Shown here one piece after another: positions 25,898 through 34,047 of a stretch of DNA of 64,000 nt. Each line of letters opens with the position of its first letter. The first letter of the stretch is position 1. The notes beneath the pieces are model-generated. The model was given only the letters and a program-made list of their open reading frames with translations. It was not told the DNA's origin and did not search any database. The stretch covers positions 472,072 through 536,071 of the forward strand of contig NZ_AUBW01000003.1 in NCBI RefSeq assembly GCF_000429445.1, given 5' to 3'. A program made the translations under genes and the position numbers. The stretch comes from Algoriphagus terrigena DSM 22685. Its GTDB lineage: Bacteria > Bacteroidota > Bacteroidia > Cytophagales > Cyclobacteriaceae.

Positions 25898-26829
25898 GCT
25901 TTGGCGTAGTATTCCTGCACCAATTCCATGTCAGGATATTTTTTGGCGAGGTCTTCGAGGTAGCTCAGCGCTGAGATTTTGTCGCCCTTCAGGACATAAT
26001 AAATCCCCTTATTTCGCATCGCAAACGGATTTTTGGAATCCATCTGAATGCTCTGATTGATGAGGTCAAGGCCTTCCTCTGGCTTGTCCAGAAACAGAAG
26101 ATACAGCCCCTTGTTGTTGTAGAAATAAGCCTGCTCGTTGTCCAGCGCGATTGCTTTGTCCACCGATTCCAAAGCTCCGTTGAGGTCTTTTTCCTCAAAA
26201 AGAATCATCGACCTTAGGTTATGGAGATTGGGTTCAGCGGGATTGATTGCTTCAGCCCGATGGAGGATTTCATTTGCTCTGCTGTATTCTTTTTGGTAGA
26301 AAAGGATCGTGGCCTGATTGACCATCAGGTCAGAATTGCTGGGGTCGATAGCGGATGCCTTTTCGAAGGCTTGTAGAGCTTCGGGATAGTTCTTGAGTTT
26401 TTCCTGACTCAGTCCTGCAAGAAAGTGAGACTTCCAGTTGTTCGGGTCAAGCGAGAGGAGACGATCCGCGTCTTCTTCGGCTTTGTAGAATTCGCCGTTG
26501 TCCAGGTAGCTGAGCCCTCTTTGGAAGATCGCTTCGAAATAGTCCGGACGAAACTGAATCGCTTTGCTCAAATCTAGAATCGACTCCTCAATTTGATTCA
26601 GTTGAAGATGAGCCATTGCTTTGTTGAAGTAGGCGTCGGAATAGGTCGAGTCCAGGGCGATTGCTTCCTGATAAAAGCCCATCGCGGACTTGGGGTCATT
26701 TTCCTCCAGCTTTTCATTTCCTTTGAGAAGGAATCGGCCTTTTTTGTCTTCCAAGCTGTCGCAGCTTGAGATTATAAAAATGATTGCACAGGTAACTCCA
26801 AGCTTAAGTAGTGTCGTCTGTTTTCTCAT
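25885..26829 (-). CDS. Tetratricopeptide-repeat lipoprotein
   Basis: A 314-residue lipoprotein with about seven TPR units. The start is taken at 26829 (MRKQTTLLKLGVTCAIIF), since the signal sequence follows directly and ends in the lipobox IISSC; in-frame upstream ATGs at 26847 and 26907 would add a non-signal extension. Repeats read as helix pairs, for example SDAYFNKAMAHLQLNQ, DYFEAIFQRGLSYLDNGE, NWKSHFLAGLSQEKLKN and AYFYNNKGLYLLFLDKP. TPR arrays bind other proteins; the partner is unknown. It overlaps the end of the AI-2E-type gene upstream by 26 bp, which implies co-transcription, and its 3' end overlaps the hybrid kinase on the other strand. Confidence 0.87.
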   Translation of the reverse strand: MRKQTTLLKLGVTCAIIFIISSCDSLEDKKGRFLLKGNEKLEENDPKSAMGFYQEAIALDSTYSDAYFNKAMAHLQLNQIEESILDLSKAIQFRPDYFEAIFQRGLSYLDNGEFYKAEEDADRLLSLDPNNWKSHFLAGLSQEKLKNYPEALQAFEKASAIDPSNSDLMVNQATILFYQKEYSRANEILHRAEAINPAEPNLHNLRSMILFEEKDLNGALESVDKAIALDNEQAYFYNNKGLYLLFLDKPEEGLDLINQSIQMDSKNPFAMRNKGIYYVLKGDKISALSYLEDLAKKYPDMELVQEYYAKAQAL

Positions 26830-27907
26830 TTGCTGTAATGAATTCATTCTCGTCTTTTTCTTCACCCAAAAGTAAGGCAAAAGGCTTGGTGTGCTCCGAA
26901 AGAGCAAATATTTCTCGCAAAATCGCCATTGCCGGGATCACCAAAATCATACCGGCGATCCCCCAGATCGAGGCCCCGACCAGCAGTCCCAGAAATGTAA
27001 TGAAGGCATTGAGATTGACATTGCCGCCGACGATTTTCGGGGTCAGGAGATTCCCTTCCAAGATCTGGATGACCTGATAGGCTCCAAAGATAAGCGCTGG
27101 ATAGAGTATGCTATCCATGGTCAAAAAGGAGTAAATCATTGGCAACATCACTCCGATCAACGGACCGACGTAAGGGATAATATTCAGTATCGCGCCGATC
27201 ACCCCAAAGAAGATCGCATGCTTCACGCCAATGATCGAATAGGCCGTAATATTCAAAATCGCCAGAATCACCATCACCTTGCCGACGCCCACGATGTAAT
27301 TCTGAACGAGTTTTCGCAGGTTGGTAATCCTCATATTCACCAAAGCAGAGTCCCTGTCCCGGTAGATCATCACCATCATTTTGGTCAAATGATCCCGGTA
27401 GAGCAGAAGAAAAAACATAAAAATCGGAATCAATACCAAGCCCGTGAGCGAGCCGATCGAATTCAAAGCGAATGCCGAGATGCTTTTGCTGTTCTCGTTC
27501 AGCATAGTTACGAGGTAGTCCGTTTCTACCTTTTCTGCGAGGTTTTCGTTAAGTCCGAAATTCTCAAAGGTCCATGTGTCAATCTCCTGTGCCATGGTCA
27601 CCAATCTTCCGGATACATCATCAAAATCCTTGGTAAAATTCACCACGTTGCTGATAATGAAACTGATCAATCCCACAACGAGCGTCATCATCACCAAAAG
27701 TGAAAGGACACAGGTGACCGCCCTCGGTACTTTGTATTTCTCCAGAAAATTACTGAACGGAGTCAGGAGAACCGCAAAAAATCCCCCCATAAAAAGCGGT
27801 ATCAACAGGCTCTTTCCGATAATCAGAAAGAAGACCAGGACAATAATGAATATCATCACCGTCAGTGCTTTCAAATAGGGTGGAAGGTAAAAGAGCGGTT
27901 GTCTCAT
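26804..27907 (-). CDS. AI-2E (PerM/YdiK) family membrane permease, paralogue 2
   Basis: Inner-membrane protein of 367 residues, paralogous to 13938-15029. Hydrophobic segments occur at about 12-60, 65-90, 155-180 and in the C-terminal half, with the family pattern LNIIPYVGPLIGVMLPM and a GGNVNLNAFITFLGLLVGASIWGIAGMILVIP region. The soluble loop lies at about residues 95-150. The C-terminal 40 residues are charged and cytoplasmic. The transported solute is unknown; for most family members AI-2 export is not demonstrated. The downstream TPR lipoprotein starts inside its last codons, so the two are probably one operon. It begins 62 bp downstream of the M3 peptidase. Confidence 0.88.
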   Translation of the reverse strand: MRQPLFYLPPYLKALTVMIFIIVLVFFLIIGKSLLIPLFMGGFFAVLLTPFSNFLEKYKVPRAVTCVLSLLVMMTLVVGLISFIISNVVNFTKDFDDVSGRLVTMAQEIDTWTFENFGLNENLAEKVETDYLVTMLNENSKSISAFALNSIGSLTGLVLIPIFMFFLLLYRDHLTKMMVMIYRDRDSALVNMRITNLRKLVQNYIVGVGKVMVILAILNITAYSIIGVKHAIFFGVIGAILNIIPYVGPLIGVMLPMIYSFLTMDSILYPALIFGAYQVIQILEGNLLTPKIVGGNVNLNAFITFLGLLVGASIWGIAGMILVIPAMAILREIFALSEHTKPFALLLGEEKDENEFITANEKTDDTT

Positions 27908-27969
27908 AGTGTTGGATTAATTGTAAGCACATGAAAGTAGAAGATATGCCTTCCTGAGTCAAATTGCAA

Positions 27970-30006
27970 TTATGTCCCAACGAGTCCCGATCTTTTCAAT
28001 AAGGCGTCCGGTTTTGGATCCCGACCTTTGAATCGTCTGTAGAGCACACTCGGATGCTCGCTTCCTCCCGCGGATAGGACGTTTTTCTCAAAGGAGCGAG
28101 CAGTTTCCTGATCAAAAATTCCTTTTTCTTGAAACAATTCAAACGCATCGGCATCTAATACCTCGGCCCATTTGTAGCTGTAGTAGCCAGAAGAATAACC
28201 CCCTTGGAAGATGTGGGAGAAGCTTGTGCTCATCAGTGTGCGAGGCACTTTTGGCAGCAAATCGGTTTTTTTCATCACCGCTTCTTCAAACTCAGCGATG
28301 TCGGAGATCGATTCCGGATTGCTGCTGTGGTAAGCCATGTCCAGCAGCCCAAAGCTGATCTGCCGCAACGTCATGTAGCCCTGTTGGAAATTCGCGGCAT
28401 TTTTGATCTTTTCTATCAAGTCTGCAGGAATCGTCTCTCCCGTTTGATAGTGCTTCGCAAAGAGATCCAGACATTCTTTTTCGTAGCACCAGTTTTCAAA
28501 AATCTGGGACGGAAGCTCCACAAAATCCCAGAAGACGCTTGTGCCGGAGAGGCTTTCGTAAGTGCCCTTGGCCAGCATGCCATGGAGCGCGTGGCCAAAC
28601 TCATGGAATAGCGTCGTCACTTCGTTGAAAGTCAGAAGGCTGGGCTTGCTTTTGGTCGGCTTGGTAAAGTTGCAAACGATAGAGACGTGAGGTCGGTGAT
28701 CTTCTCCGTTTTGGACGTTTTGACCGCGGTAGGAGGTCATCCAGGCACCGTTTCTTTTTCCAGTTCTTGGGAAAAAATCCGCATAGAATACCGCCAGATG
28801 ATCTCCGTCGCGATCTTTTACTTCATAGGCGGAGACTTCCGGATGATAAACCGGGATGTCGGAATTGGGGACAAAGGTGATCCCGAACAGTTTTTCCGCA
28901 GTCTGGAAAACGCCATCGATGACCTTTTCGAGTTGAAAGTAGGGTCTCAGCAGCTCATCATCGAGCGCATATTTTTCTTTCTTGAGCAGCTCGGAATAGT
29001 AGCCAAAATCCCAGCGCTCGAGGTTTTCCAGTCCGTCTGTCTTCTTTGCATAATCGGCTACTTCCTGGACATCAACTTCGGCCTTTGGCTTTGCTTTTTG
29101 CAGGAAGGACTCCAAGAAATCCATCACGGCTTTTGGGCTTTTGGCCATTCGCTCCTCGAGGACAAAGTCTGCATGGGAAGCATAGCCCAGCAGATTCGCG
29201 CGCTCGTGACGGAGTCGGAGCAGCTCTTTGATCGTTCCTTGATTGTCGAGCTCGTCGCCTTTTGCCGATTTGGTGTTGTACGCCAGATAGAGCTTTTCTC
29301 GCAATTCCCTGTTTTTAGCATACGTCATCGCCGGCACGTAGCTGGGGTAGTCGAGCGTAAAAGCCCACTTTCCGCTTTGCCCTTTTTCTTCCGCGATTTG
29401 AGCAGCGGCTTCTTTGATACCATCAGGCAGTCCGTCCAGTTCTTGCTCATTATCTACAAAGTGGACGTACTTGTTGGTTTCTGCGAGGACGTTCTCGCCA
29501 AATTTCAAACTTGATTGCCCCAGTCGACGGTCAATCTCACGGAGCTTGGCTGCGTCTTCAGTACTCAACTTTGCACCGTTTCTGACAAACGATTTGTAGG
29601 TTTTCTCCAATAGCGTAGTCTGCTCAGCGCTGATCGAGAGGGAATCCTTTTCTTCAAAAACATGCGCTACCCGCTGGAAAAGCTCTTGGTCGAGCAGGAT
29701 GTCGTTGGAGTGTGCAGTGAGCAATGGAGAAATCTCACGAGCTAGCTTCTGGATTTCGTCGTTGGTTTCGGCCGAGTTGAGATTGAAAAAAATAGCTGAA
29801 ATCACTCCAAGCTTTTTACCGGACCGGTCCAGCGCCTCAATGGTGTTTTCGAACGTCGGAAGCGGTTCGGCTTTGATCTTCTCAATATCTGCCTTGGCCA
29901 GTTGGATGGCTTCCGTGACGGCAGGAAGATAATGTTCGGGTTGGATGAGTTGGAAAGGAGCGGTATCAAATGGAGTGGCGAAATCAGCCAAAAGCGGGTT
30001 TGTCAT
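27970..30006 (-). CDS. M3-family oligopeptidase (Dcp/PrlC-like)
   Basis: Zinc metallopeptidase of the thimet-oligopeptidase family, which degrades short peptides in the cytoplasm. The 678-residue protein contains the zinc motif HEFGHALHG (His468, Glu469, His472) and downstream the third ligand region SQIFENWCYEKECL. The N-terminal helical part begins NPLLADFATPFDTAPFQLI, typical of peptidyl-dipeptidase Dcp and oligopeptidase A. Near the C-terminus, FSHIFQGGYSSGYYSYKWAEVLDADAF carries the substrate-binding tyrosines and is a family signature. No signal peptide is present. It lies 24 bp downstream of the deoxyribosyltransferase-like/helical-repeat gene; whether the two are functionally linked is unknown. 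Dcp versus OpdA cannot be decided. Confidence 0.93.
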   Translation of the reverse strand: MTNPLLADFATPFDTAPFQLIQPEHYLPAVTEAIQLAKADIEKIKAEPLPTFENTIEALDRSGKKLGVISAIFFNLNSAETNDEIQKLAREISPLLTAHSNDILLDQELFQRVAHVFEEKDSLSISAEQTTLLEKTYKSFVRNGAKLSTEDAAKLREIDRRLGQSSLKFGENVLAETNKYVHFVDNEQELDGLPDGIKEAAAQIAEEKGQSGKWAFTLDYPSYVPAMTYAKNRELREKLYLAYNTKSAKGDELDNQGTIKELLRLRHERANLLGYASHADFVLEERMAKSPKAVMDFLESFLQKAKPKAEVDVQEVADYAKKTDGLENLERWDFGYYSELLKKEKYALDDELLRPYFQLEKVIDGVFQTAEKLFGITFVPNSDIPVYHPEVSAYEVKDRDGDHLAVFYADFFPRTGKRNGAWMTSYRGQNVQNGEDHRPHVSIVCNFTKPTKSKPSLLTFNEVTTLFHEFGHALHGMLAKGTYESLSGTSVFWDFVELPSQIFENWCYEKECLDLFAKHYQTGETIPADLIEKIKNAANFQQGYMTLRQISFGLLDMAYHSSNPESISDIAEFEEAVMKKTDLLPKVPRTLMSTSFSHIFQGGYSSGYYSYKWAEVLDADAFELFQEKGIFDQETARSFEKNVLSAGGSEHPSVLYRRFKGRDPKPDALLKRSGLVGT

Positions 30007-30030
30007 GGGATTGGGTAATCGTTTGAATAC

Positions 30031-31404
30031 TTAATTCGGAGCAACCCACTTTGGTTCGAGGAGGTGCCCCACTTTTTTCATTTCAGCCTCCAATTTACCG
30101 ATTTGTTCGGTAAAGCTTTCCAGCTGCCAAGGGTGGAAAGGTGTGTTTTTTGACTCTTCCAGGGATATTCGATAGGTTTCAAAATTCCCAAGACCAAAAC
30201 TTGCTTCCGCCCGGTTGACTAAAATCCAGTATTTCTGACTGTTGTAGTATTCCTGGAGTTCTTGTCCGTCTTTGGTGCCGTCGTTGATGAGTGCCTGATC
30301 GTTTTTTTCTTTTTCCTGAATCAGCTTCCAATCCCGGTCGCAGAGGTAAAGCACCCTCGTCCAAGTCCGCTGCGCGAAAATCAAGTCAGCGATTCGGTCT
30401 TGGTCATTTTTTGCCAGATTGGAGGTGGCATGATAGAGCAGCGTCATCGCGAGATTGATGCCATTGTAGCGGTTGTTGAGCAAATAATAGCTTCTCTGGT
30501 AATATAAAATGGAGTTTTCCAGATGCTGATCACCTTCGCCGCATTCGTAGAGTTTTTTCTCCACCGCACCAGCCGAGGAGACCGTTTCGGGGTCGTTTGA
30601 AGTGTCCAGATGGATGGATTGAAGCAGTTCCAGTGACTCATAGAGCGCGCTGAGCAAGTTTGGCTGGGCGGCTTTGTAGGTGGTAAAAGCCAATCGGTGA
30701 ATGAGGTACGTGTCTTTTTGGGCAGAGTTTGTGCTGGAAAGCATCACAGCAGTCTGAAAGAGATTCTTGGCTTTGGCATAGTCCTTAATTTCAATTGCAT
30801 CTTCTGCCTCCTGAATGATCAGGGAAAGTGCTTTGCCAATTTCAGGCATCGCTTCTTTTTTCTCAGATTCTACTACGGCTTTTTCGATTTGCTCCTGGAG
30901 TTTGGGTGGAATCAGTGAATTGAGGTAGGTATAGACTGGGCTATCGGCTTGATTTTTTTCCAAAACAGATTGAATCACATTGCCCAACGCACCTCTGAAG
31001 CGCTCCACTTCCTCATAGTCTATTGCATCACCAAGGTGCTGATAGCTGTGGATCACCACGTGGTTGAGATCGAAAGGATACATCAGTTTATTCTCTGAAA
31101 TCACAATCGTCGTGAAAGGCCGGAGTGCGTGTCGGACTCCGAGCTCATAGAGCGCATTGGCATTGAGGGTCGAGAGATCGGCGATCACCAGATCGGCCTG
31201 CAGCAGCTCCTGATACATCTGCACATCGATGGAGCCGGAGTGGGTGATCTCATCGGCCCGGACACACTCGATTCCTTTGGCCTCTACCACAGGCTTGATC
31301 AGGAGGCGGTAGGACTTGTTCAGGTCTAGCTTGCGTCCGTTGATGTAGTCTGTTTTGATTCCAAAACCCATGACGACGAAGCATCTTTTTTTGTCGTTTG
31401 CCAT
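30031..31404 (-). CDS. Deoxyribosyltransferase-like domain fused to helical repeats (DUF4071/TRAFs-binding type)
   Basis: A 457-residue protein of unusual architecture. Residues 1-110 resemble the nucleoside 2-deoxyribosyltransferase/TIR-like fold: it begins RCFVVMGFGIK, has ADEITHSGSIDVQMYQELL and the block ADLVIADLSTLNANALYELG with the acidic Glu87 where related enzymes have a catalytic glutamate. The rest is helical and TPR-like (residues 160-450), resembling DUF4071, the TRAFs-binding region of animal ASK kinases. Such nucleotide-processing domains joined to scaffold repeats occur in bacterial conflict and signalling systems. There is no signal peptide. No toxin, nuclease or cyclase gene is adjacent; neighbours are peptidases. 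The domain calls are by pattern only, and catalytic function is not shown. Confidence 0.7.
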   Translation of the reverse strand: MANDKKRCFVVMGFGIKTDYINGRKLDLNKSYRLLIKPVVEAKGIECVRADEITHSGSIDVQMYQELLQADLVIADLSTLNANALYELGVRHALRPFTTIVISENKLMYPFDLNHVVIHSYQHLGDAIDYEEVERFRGALGNVIQSVLEKNQADSPVYTYLNSLIPPKLQEQIEKAVVESEKKEAMPEIGKALSLIIQEAEDAIEIKDYAKAKNLFQTAVMLSSTNSAQKDTYLIHRLAFTTYKAAQPNLLSALYESLELLQSIHLDTSNDPETVSSAGAVEKKLYECGEGDQHLENSILYYQRSYYLLNNRYNGINLAMTLLYHATSNLAKNDQDRIADLIFAQRTWTRVLYLCDRDWKLIQEKEKNDQALINDGTKDGQELQEYYNSQKYWILVNRAEASFGLGNFETYRISLEESKNTPFHPWQLESFTEQIGKLEAEMKKVGHLLEPKWVAPN

Positions 31405-31522
31405 AGCGAAAAAATTAACTTTTGTGAGTGAAGGTTATTTGCAAATATTCTGAAAGGTAAAAATTTACAGAAAATTCCAAGCATCGAATTTTGCACGGAC
31501 GAAATCTAATGAGCCTTCAAAG

Positions 31523-31552
31523 AAAAAGCCCGGAGAATGTGTCTCCGGGCTT
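31523..31552 (-). terminator. Intrinsic terminator after the zinc metalloprotease
   Basis: On the minus strand AAGCCCGGAGA, 5-nt loop, TCTCCGGGCTT, then TTT. The 11-bp stem is perfect (31526-31536 with 31542-31552). It ends the metalloprotease transcript and separates it from the downstream helical-repeat gene. Confidence 0.85.
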
Positions 31553-31564
31553 GATTTTCAATCT

Positions 31565-33982
31565 TCAATACAAGTCAAAATCGCAACTCATCTCGTCCAT
31601 CCCGATGGGTGCTCCATCGGGAGTACTGAGGGTTTGCTGCGGTGTCCATTCTTCGGGCAAATCCAGAAAAGCTTCGATCTTGTCGTGCAGGTATTCTCTG
31701 TGAGCGAGCAGTACGCCGCTGCCGCTGGTCATGTCGCTGATTTTATCCAAATGCATTCGGGTGATCGCCCGGACGGTCTGCGAAGCGTTTGCGTCTTTGG
31801 AAAGTTCGAGCAGTCGATCTGTCAATTTAGCCTCGGTCATGAGTTTGATCTCACCTTGCAGTCCCCCTGGAAGGGAAGCTGAAAACACTTGTGCAGTGAT
31901 TTGATCCAAGACTGACTGGTAGCTTGGAAGGCTTTTGTCCTGCAGATTTTGCAGATAAATCCGGTTGACACGGCCGCTTTCGAGCAGGAAGCCGAAGGTC
32001 GCGTCCACGATATTTTCGGCGGGTGCGATGGGATCAAAAGTTGGTCCTGTGCGGGAGGGGAAAGTCTCCCGGTTTCTCCCGTAGCCATAAGGTCTCGGCG
32101 GTATCAAAGCCAGTACGTGGGCGGGTACTTCAAGCTGTGCTGGGGAAATAGTGGTCAATAACGCGCTGAGTGCTTCATTTTGATCTTTCGCAGGAACCCA
32201 CTTTTGCTCGGGCTGATTGTCTCCTTTGATCTTGTAGGTGTAGTCCAGACCGCCGATCACCTTGCTGGTCGCTTCCAACTGGTAGCGGTGCATCAAGTAC
32301 AGCGGGACAAAGACCTCTTCCAACAAGGCTTGGGGTTCTCCTGTTTTGATAGCGTTCAGCCCAAAGGATTTCATGCGGTTTTCTCTCAACTTAAGCAGTC
32401 GCATCAGTTCACCGGATGCGGTGGCGCCATTGTCCCAGAGGTGGGAGCGGGGATGTACGCCGCTTGGATTTCTGGAGTCTGAATCCGTGATGAACTCAAA
32501 GCCGGCAGCGTAGGTGTCTTCCAAAGTTTTCTTCAGAAAATCAGCTTCACTCTGTCCTGCGGCAGGCGTTCCATAGCCGTATTTGATGGCCCATTTGTCC
32601 CACTCACCGATCTTCAGGTCGTAAGCCTGGCTGAGGTCGAGTTTGCCATCTGCTCCTTCAGTAATGAGCGGATGGGGATAGTCCATCACGGATGACCGGT
32701 TGTTGGGAGAAGTAGCATAGCTGTGCGCTACACCGATTGTGTGTCCGATTTCGTGGGCAGATAGCTGCTTCAGCCGGTCCAAAGCCAGCTGCATTGCCTT
32801 GGGATCCGCAGGTTTGCCTTCTTCGAAAGGTTGCAGCAATCCCTGAGCGATCAAGTAATCCTGTCTTACCCTCAAAGATCCCAAGGACACGTGCCCTTTT
32901 AGGATCTCACCGGTCCTCGGGTCTCTGACGCTTGATCCATAGGACCAACCTCTCGTCGAGCGGTGTACCCATTGAATCACATTGTTTCTGACGTCCATCA
33001 GATCCATTCCTTCTGGAGCCAGCTCCACGCGAAAAGCATCTTTGAATCCAGCTGCTTCAAACGCCTGCGCCCACCAGTTGCCTCCTTCGATCAGCGCGGA
33101 CGCGACCGGCTCGGGAGTTCCTCTGTCGAGATAGTACACAATCGGCTCAACCACTTCCGAGACGGCTGCAGTTGGATCTTTTTTCTCCAACCGATGTCTT
33201 GAAATGAATCGTTTGATCAACGGCTCGTCGATCGGAGTAGTGTAATCCTGGTAGCTGATCGAGAAAAATCCGCCTCTCGGATCAAATTCGCGCTTGGTGT
33301 ACAACTCCGGAAGCTCGATGAATGAATGTCTCATTCGTACCGTGACCGCTTCTGCCGTCGGAGTCACGGATCGCAAGTTGCCGCCGGCACCGGTGCCGGT
33401 CAGGGTGATGGTAGCTTCTACTTCCGTGTTTTGGGGGAAATTTTTGGTGGTCGGGAGATAGAGGCCGGATCTGCTCGCTTCCACCCGATAGCTGCCTTGG
33501 CGTGAGCGGGTGAGTGTCTCTGCTACGCCGTGGGCATCTTGCAGATAGAAATTGGTGGCGTCCACGATTAGCTTTTCGCCATCTTTTTGGACGACTTCAA
33601 AACCCCAAAGTACGGATTCTGCAAAAGCATCTTGAATCGATTTGGCTTCGTAGGGATTGTCGGTGTAGGCTCTGAAGCCGAGGTTTTTGTGAACCAAAAA
33701 GACTTTGTTTCCGGTCTTGCGAAACTCGACCAGTCTCTCGTCTCCAAGTTGGCCCCTGTCCAGCCCAATGTCATTGGAGCCGACACCTGCAGTCAGGGAG
33801 TTGACGTAAAGAAATTCCTTGTCGAGATTGCTGATTTCAAGGTAGATTTTGCCCTTTTCCTCATCGAGGTAAAAAGGCACGAATCCGTCATTTTTGCTCA
33901 TTTTGCTCAAAACCAGGCTTTGGGAGAAACCGGAAAGAACACAAAGCATCAAAAAACAGAATGAGAGTAGTGGTTTTTTCAT
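31565..33982 (-). CDS. Exported zinc-dependent metalloprotease (DUF5117/DUF4953 type)
   Basis: Secreted or periplasmic metzincin-like protease of 805 residues. The signal peptide is LSFCFLMLCVLSGFSQS. The zinc site HEIGHTIGVAH (His410, His414, His420; catalytic Glu411) has the extended HExxHxxGxxH form, followed by the Met-turn-like NRSSVMDYPHP. The preceding long beta-rich region (LVLSKMSKNDGFVPFYLDEEKGKIYLE, GSNDIGLDRGQLGDERLV) is the DUF5117/5118 part, and the C-terminal part ends in a disordered tail near EEWTPQQTLSTPDGAP. The family is expanded in Bacteroidota; natural substrates are unknown. It has its own terminator and no close operon partner. Confidence 0.88.
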   Translation of the reverse strand: MKKPLLSFCFLMLCVLSGFSQSLVLSKMSKNDGFVPFYLDEEKGKIYLEISNLDKEFLYVNSLTAGVGSNDIGLDRGQLGDERLVEFRKTGNKVFLVHKNLGFRAYTDNPYEAKSIQDAFAESVLWGFEVVQKDGEKLIVDATNFYLQDAHGVAETLTRSRQGSYRVEASRSGLYLPTTKNFPQNTEVEATITLTGTGAGGNLRSVTPTAEAVTVRMRHSFIELPELYTKREFDPRGGFFSISYQDYTTPIDEPLIKRFISRHRLEKKDPTAAVSEVVEPIVYYLDRGTPEPVASALIEGGNWWAQAFEAAGFKDAFRVELAPEGMDLMDVRNNVIQWVHRSTRGWSYGSSVRDPRTGEILKGHVSLGSLRVRQDYLIAQGLLQPFEEGKPADPKAMQLALDRLKQLSAHEIGHTIGVAHSYATSPNNRSSVMDYPHPLITEGADGKLDLSQAYDLKIGEWDKWAIKYGYGTPAAGQSEADFLKKTLEDTYAAGFEFITDSDSRNPSGVHPRSHLWDNGATASGELMRLLKLRENRMKSFGLNAIKTGEPQALLEEVFVPLYLMHRYQLEATSKVIGGLDYTYKIKGDNQPEQKWVPAKDQNEALSALLTTISPAQLEVPAHVLALIPPRPYGYGRNRETFPSRTGPTFDPIAPAENIVDATFGFLLESGRVNRIYLQNLQDKSLPSYQSVLDQITAQVFSASLPGGLQGEIKLMTEAKLTDRLLELSKDANASQTVRAITRMHLDKISDMTSGSGVLLAHREYLHDKIEAFLDLPEEWTPQQTLSTPDGAPIGMDEMSCDFDLY

Positions 33983-34047
33983 AGGGTATTTTTGTCTTGT
34001 TCCAAATTATCAAAAAGCAGAGGGACTTCAGCACCACTAATGGAAAA

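Noticed and set aside
13938..27907. Quorum sensing by AI-2 through the two AI-2E family proteins
   Set aside because: Most members of the family do not move AI-2, and no luxS or lsr-like gene is in the window.
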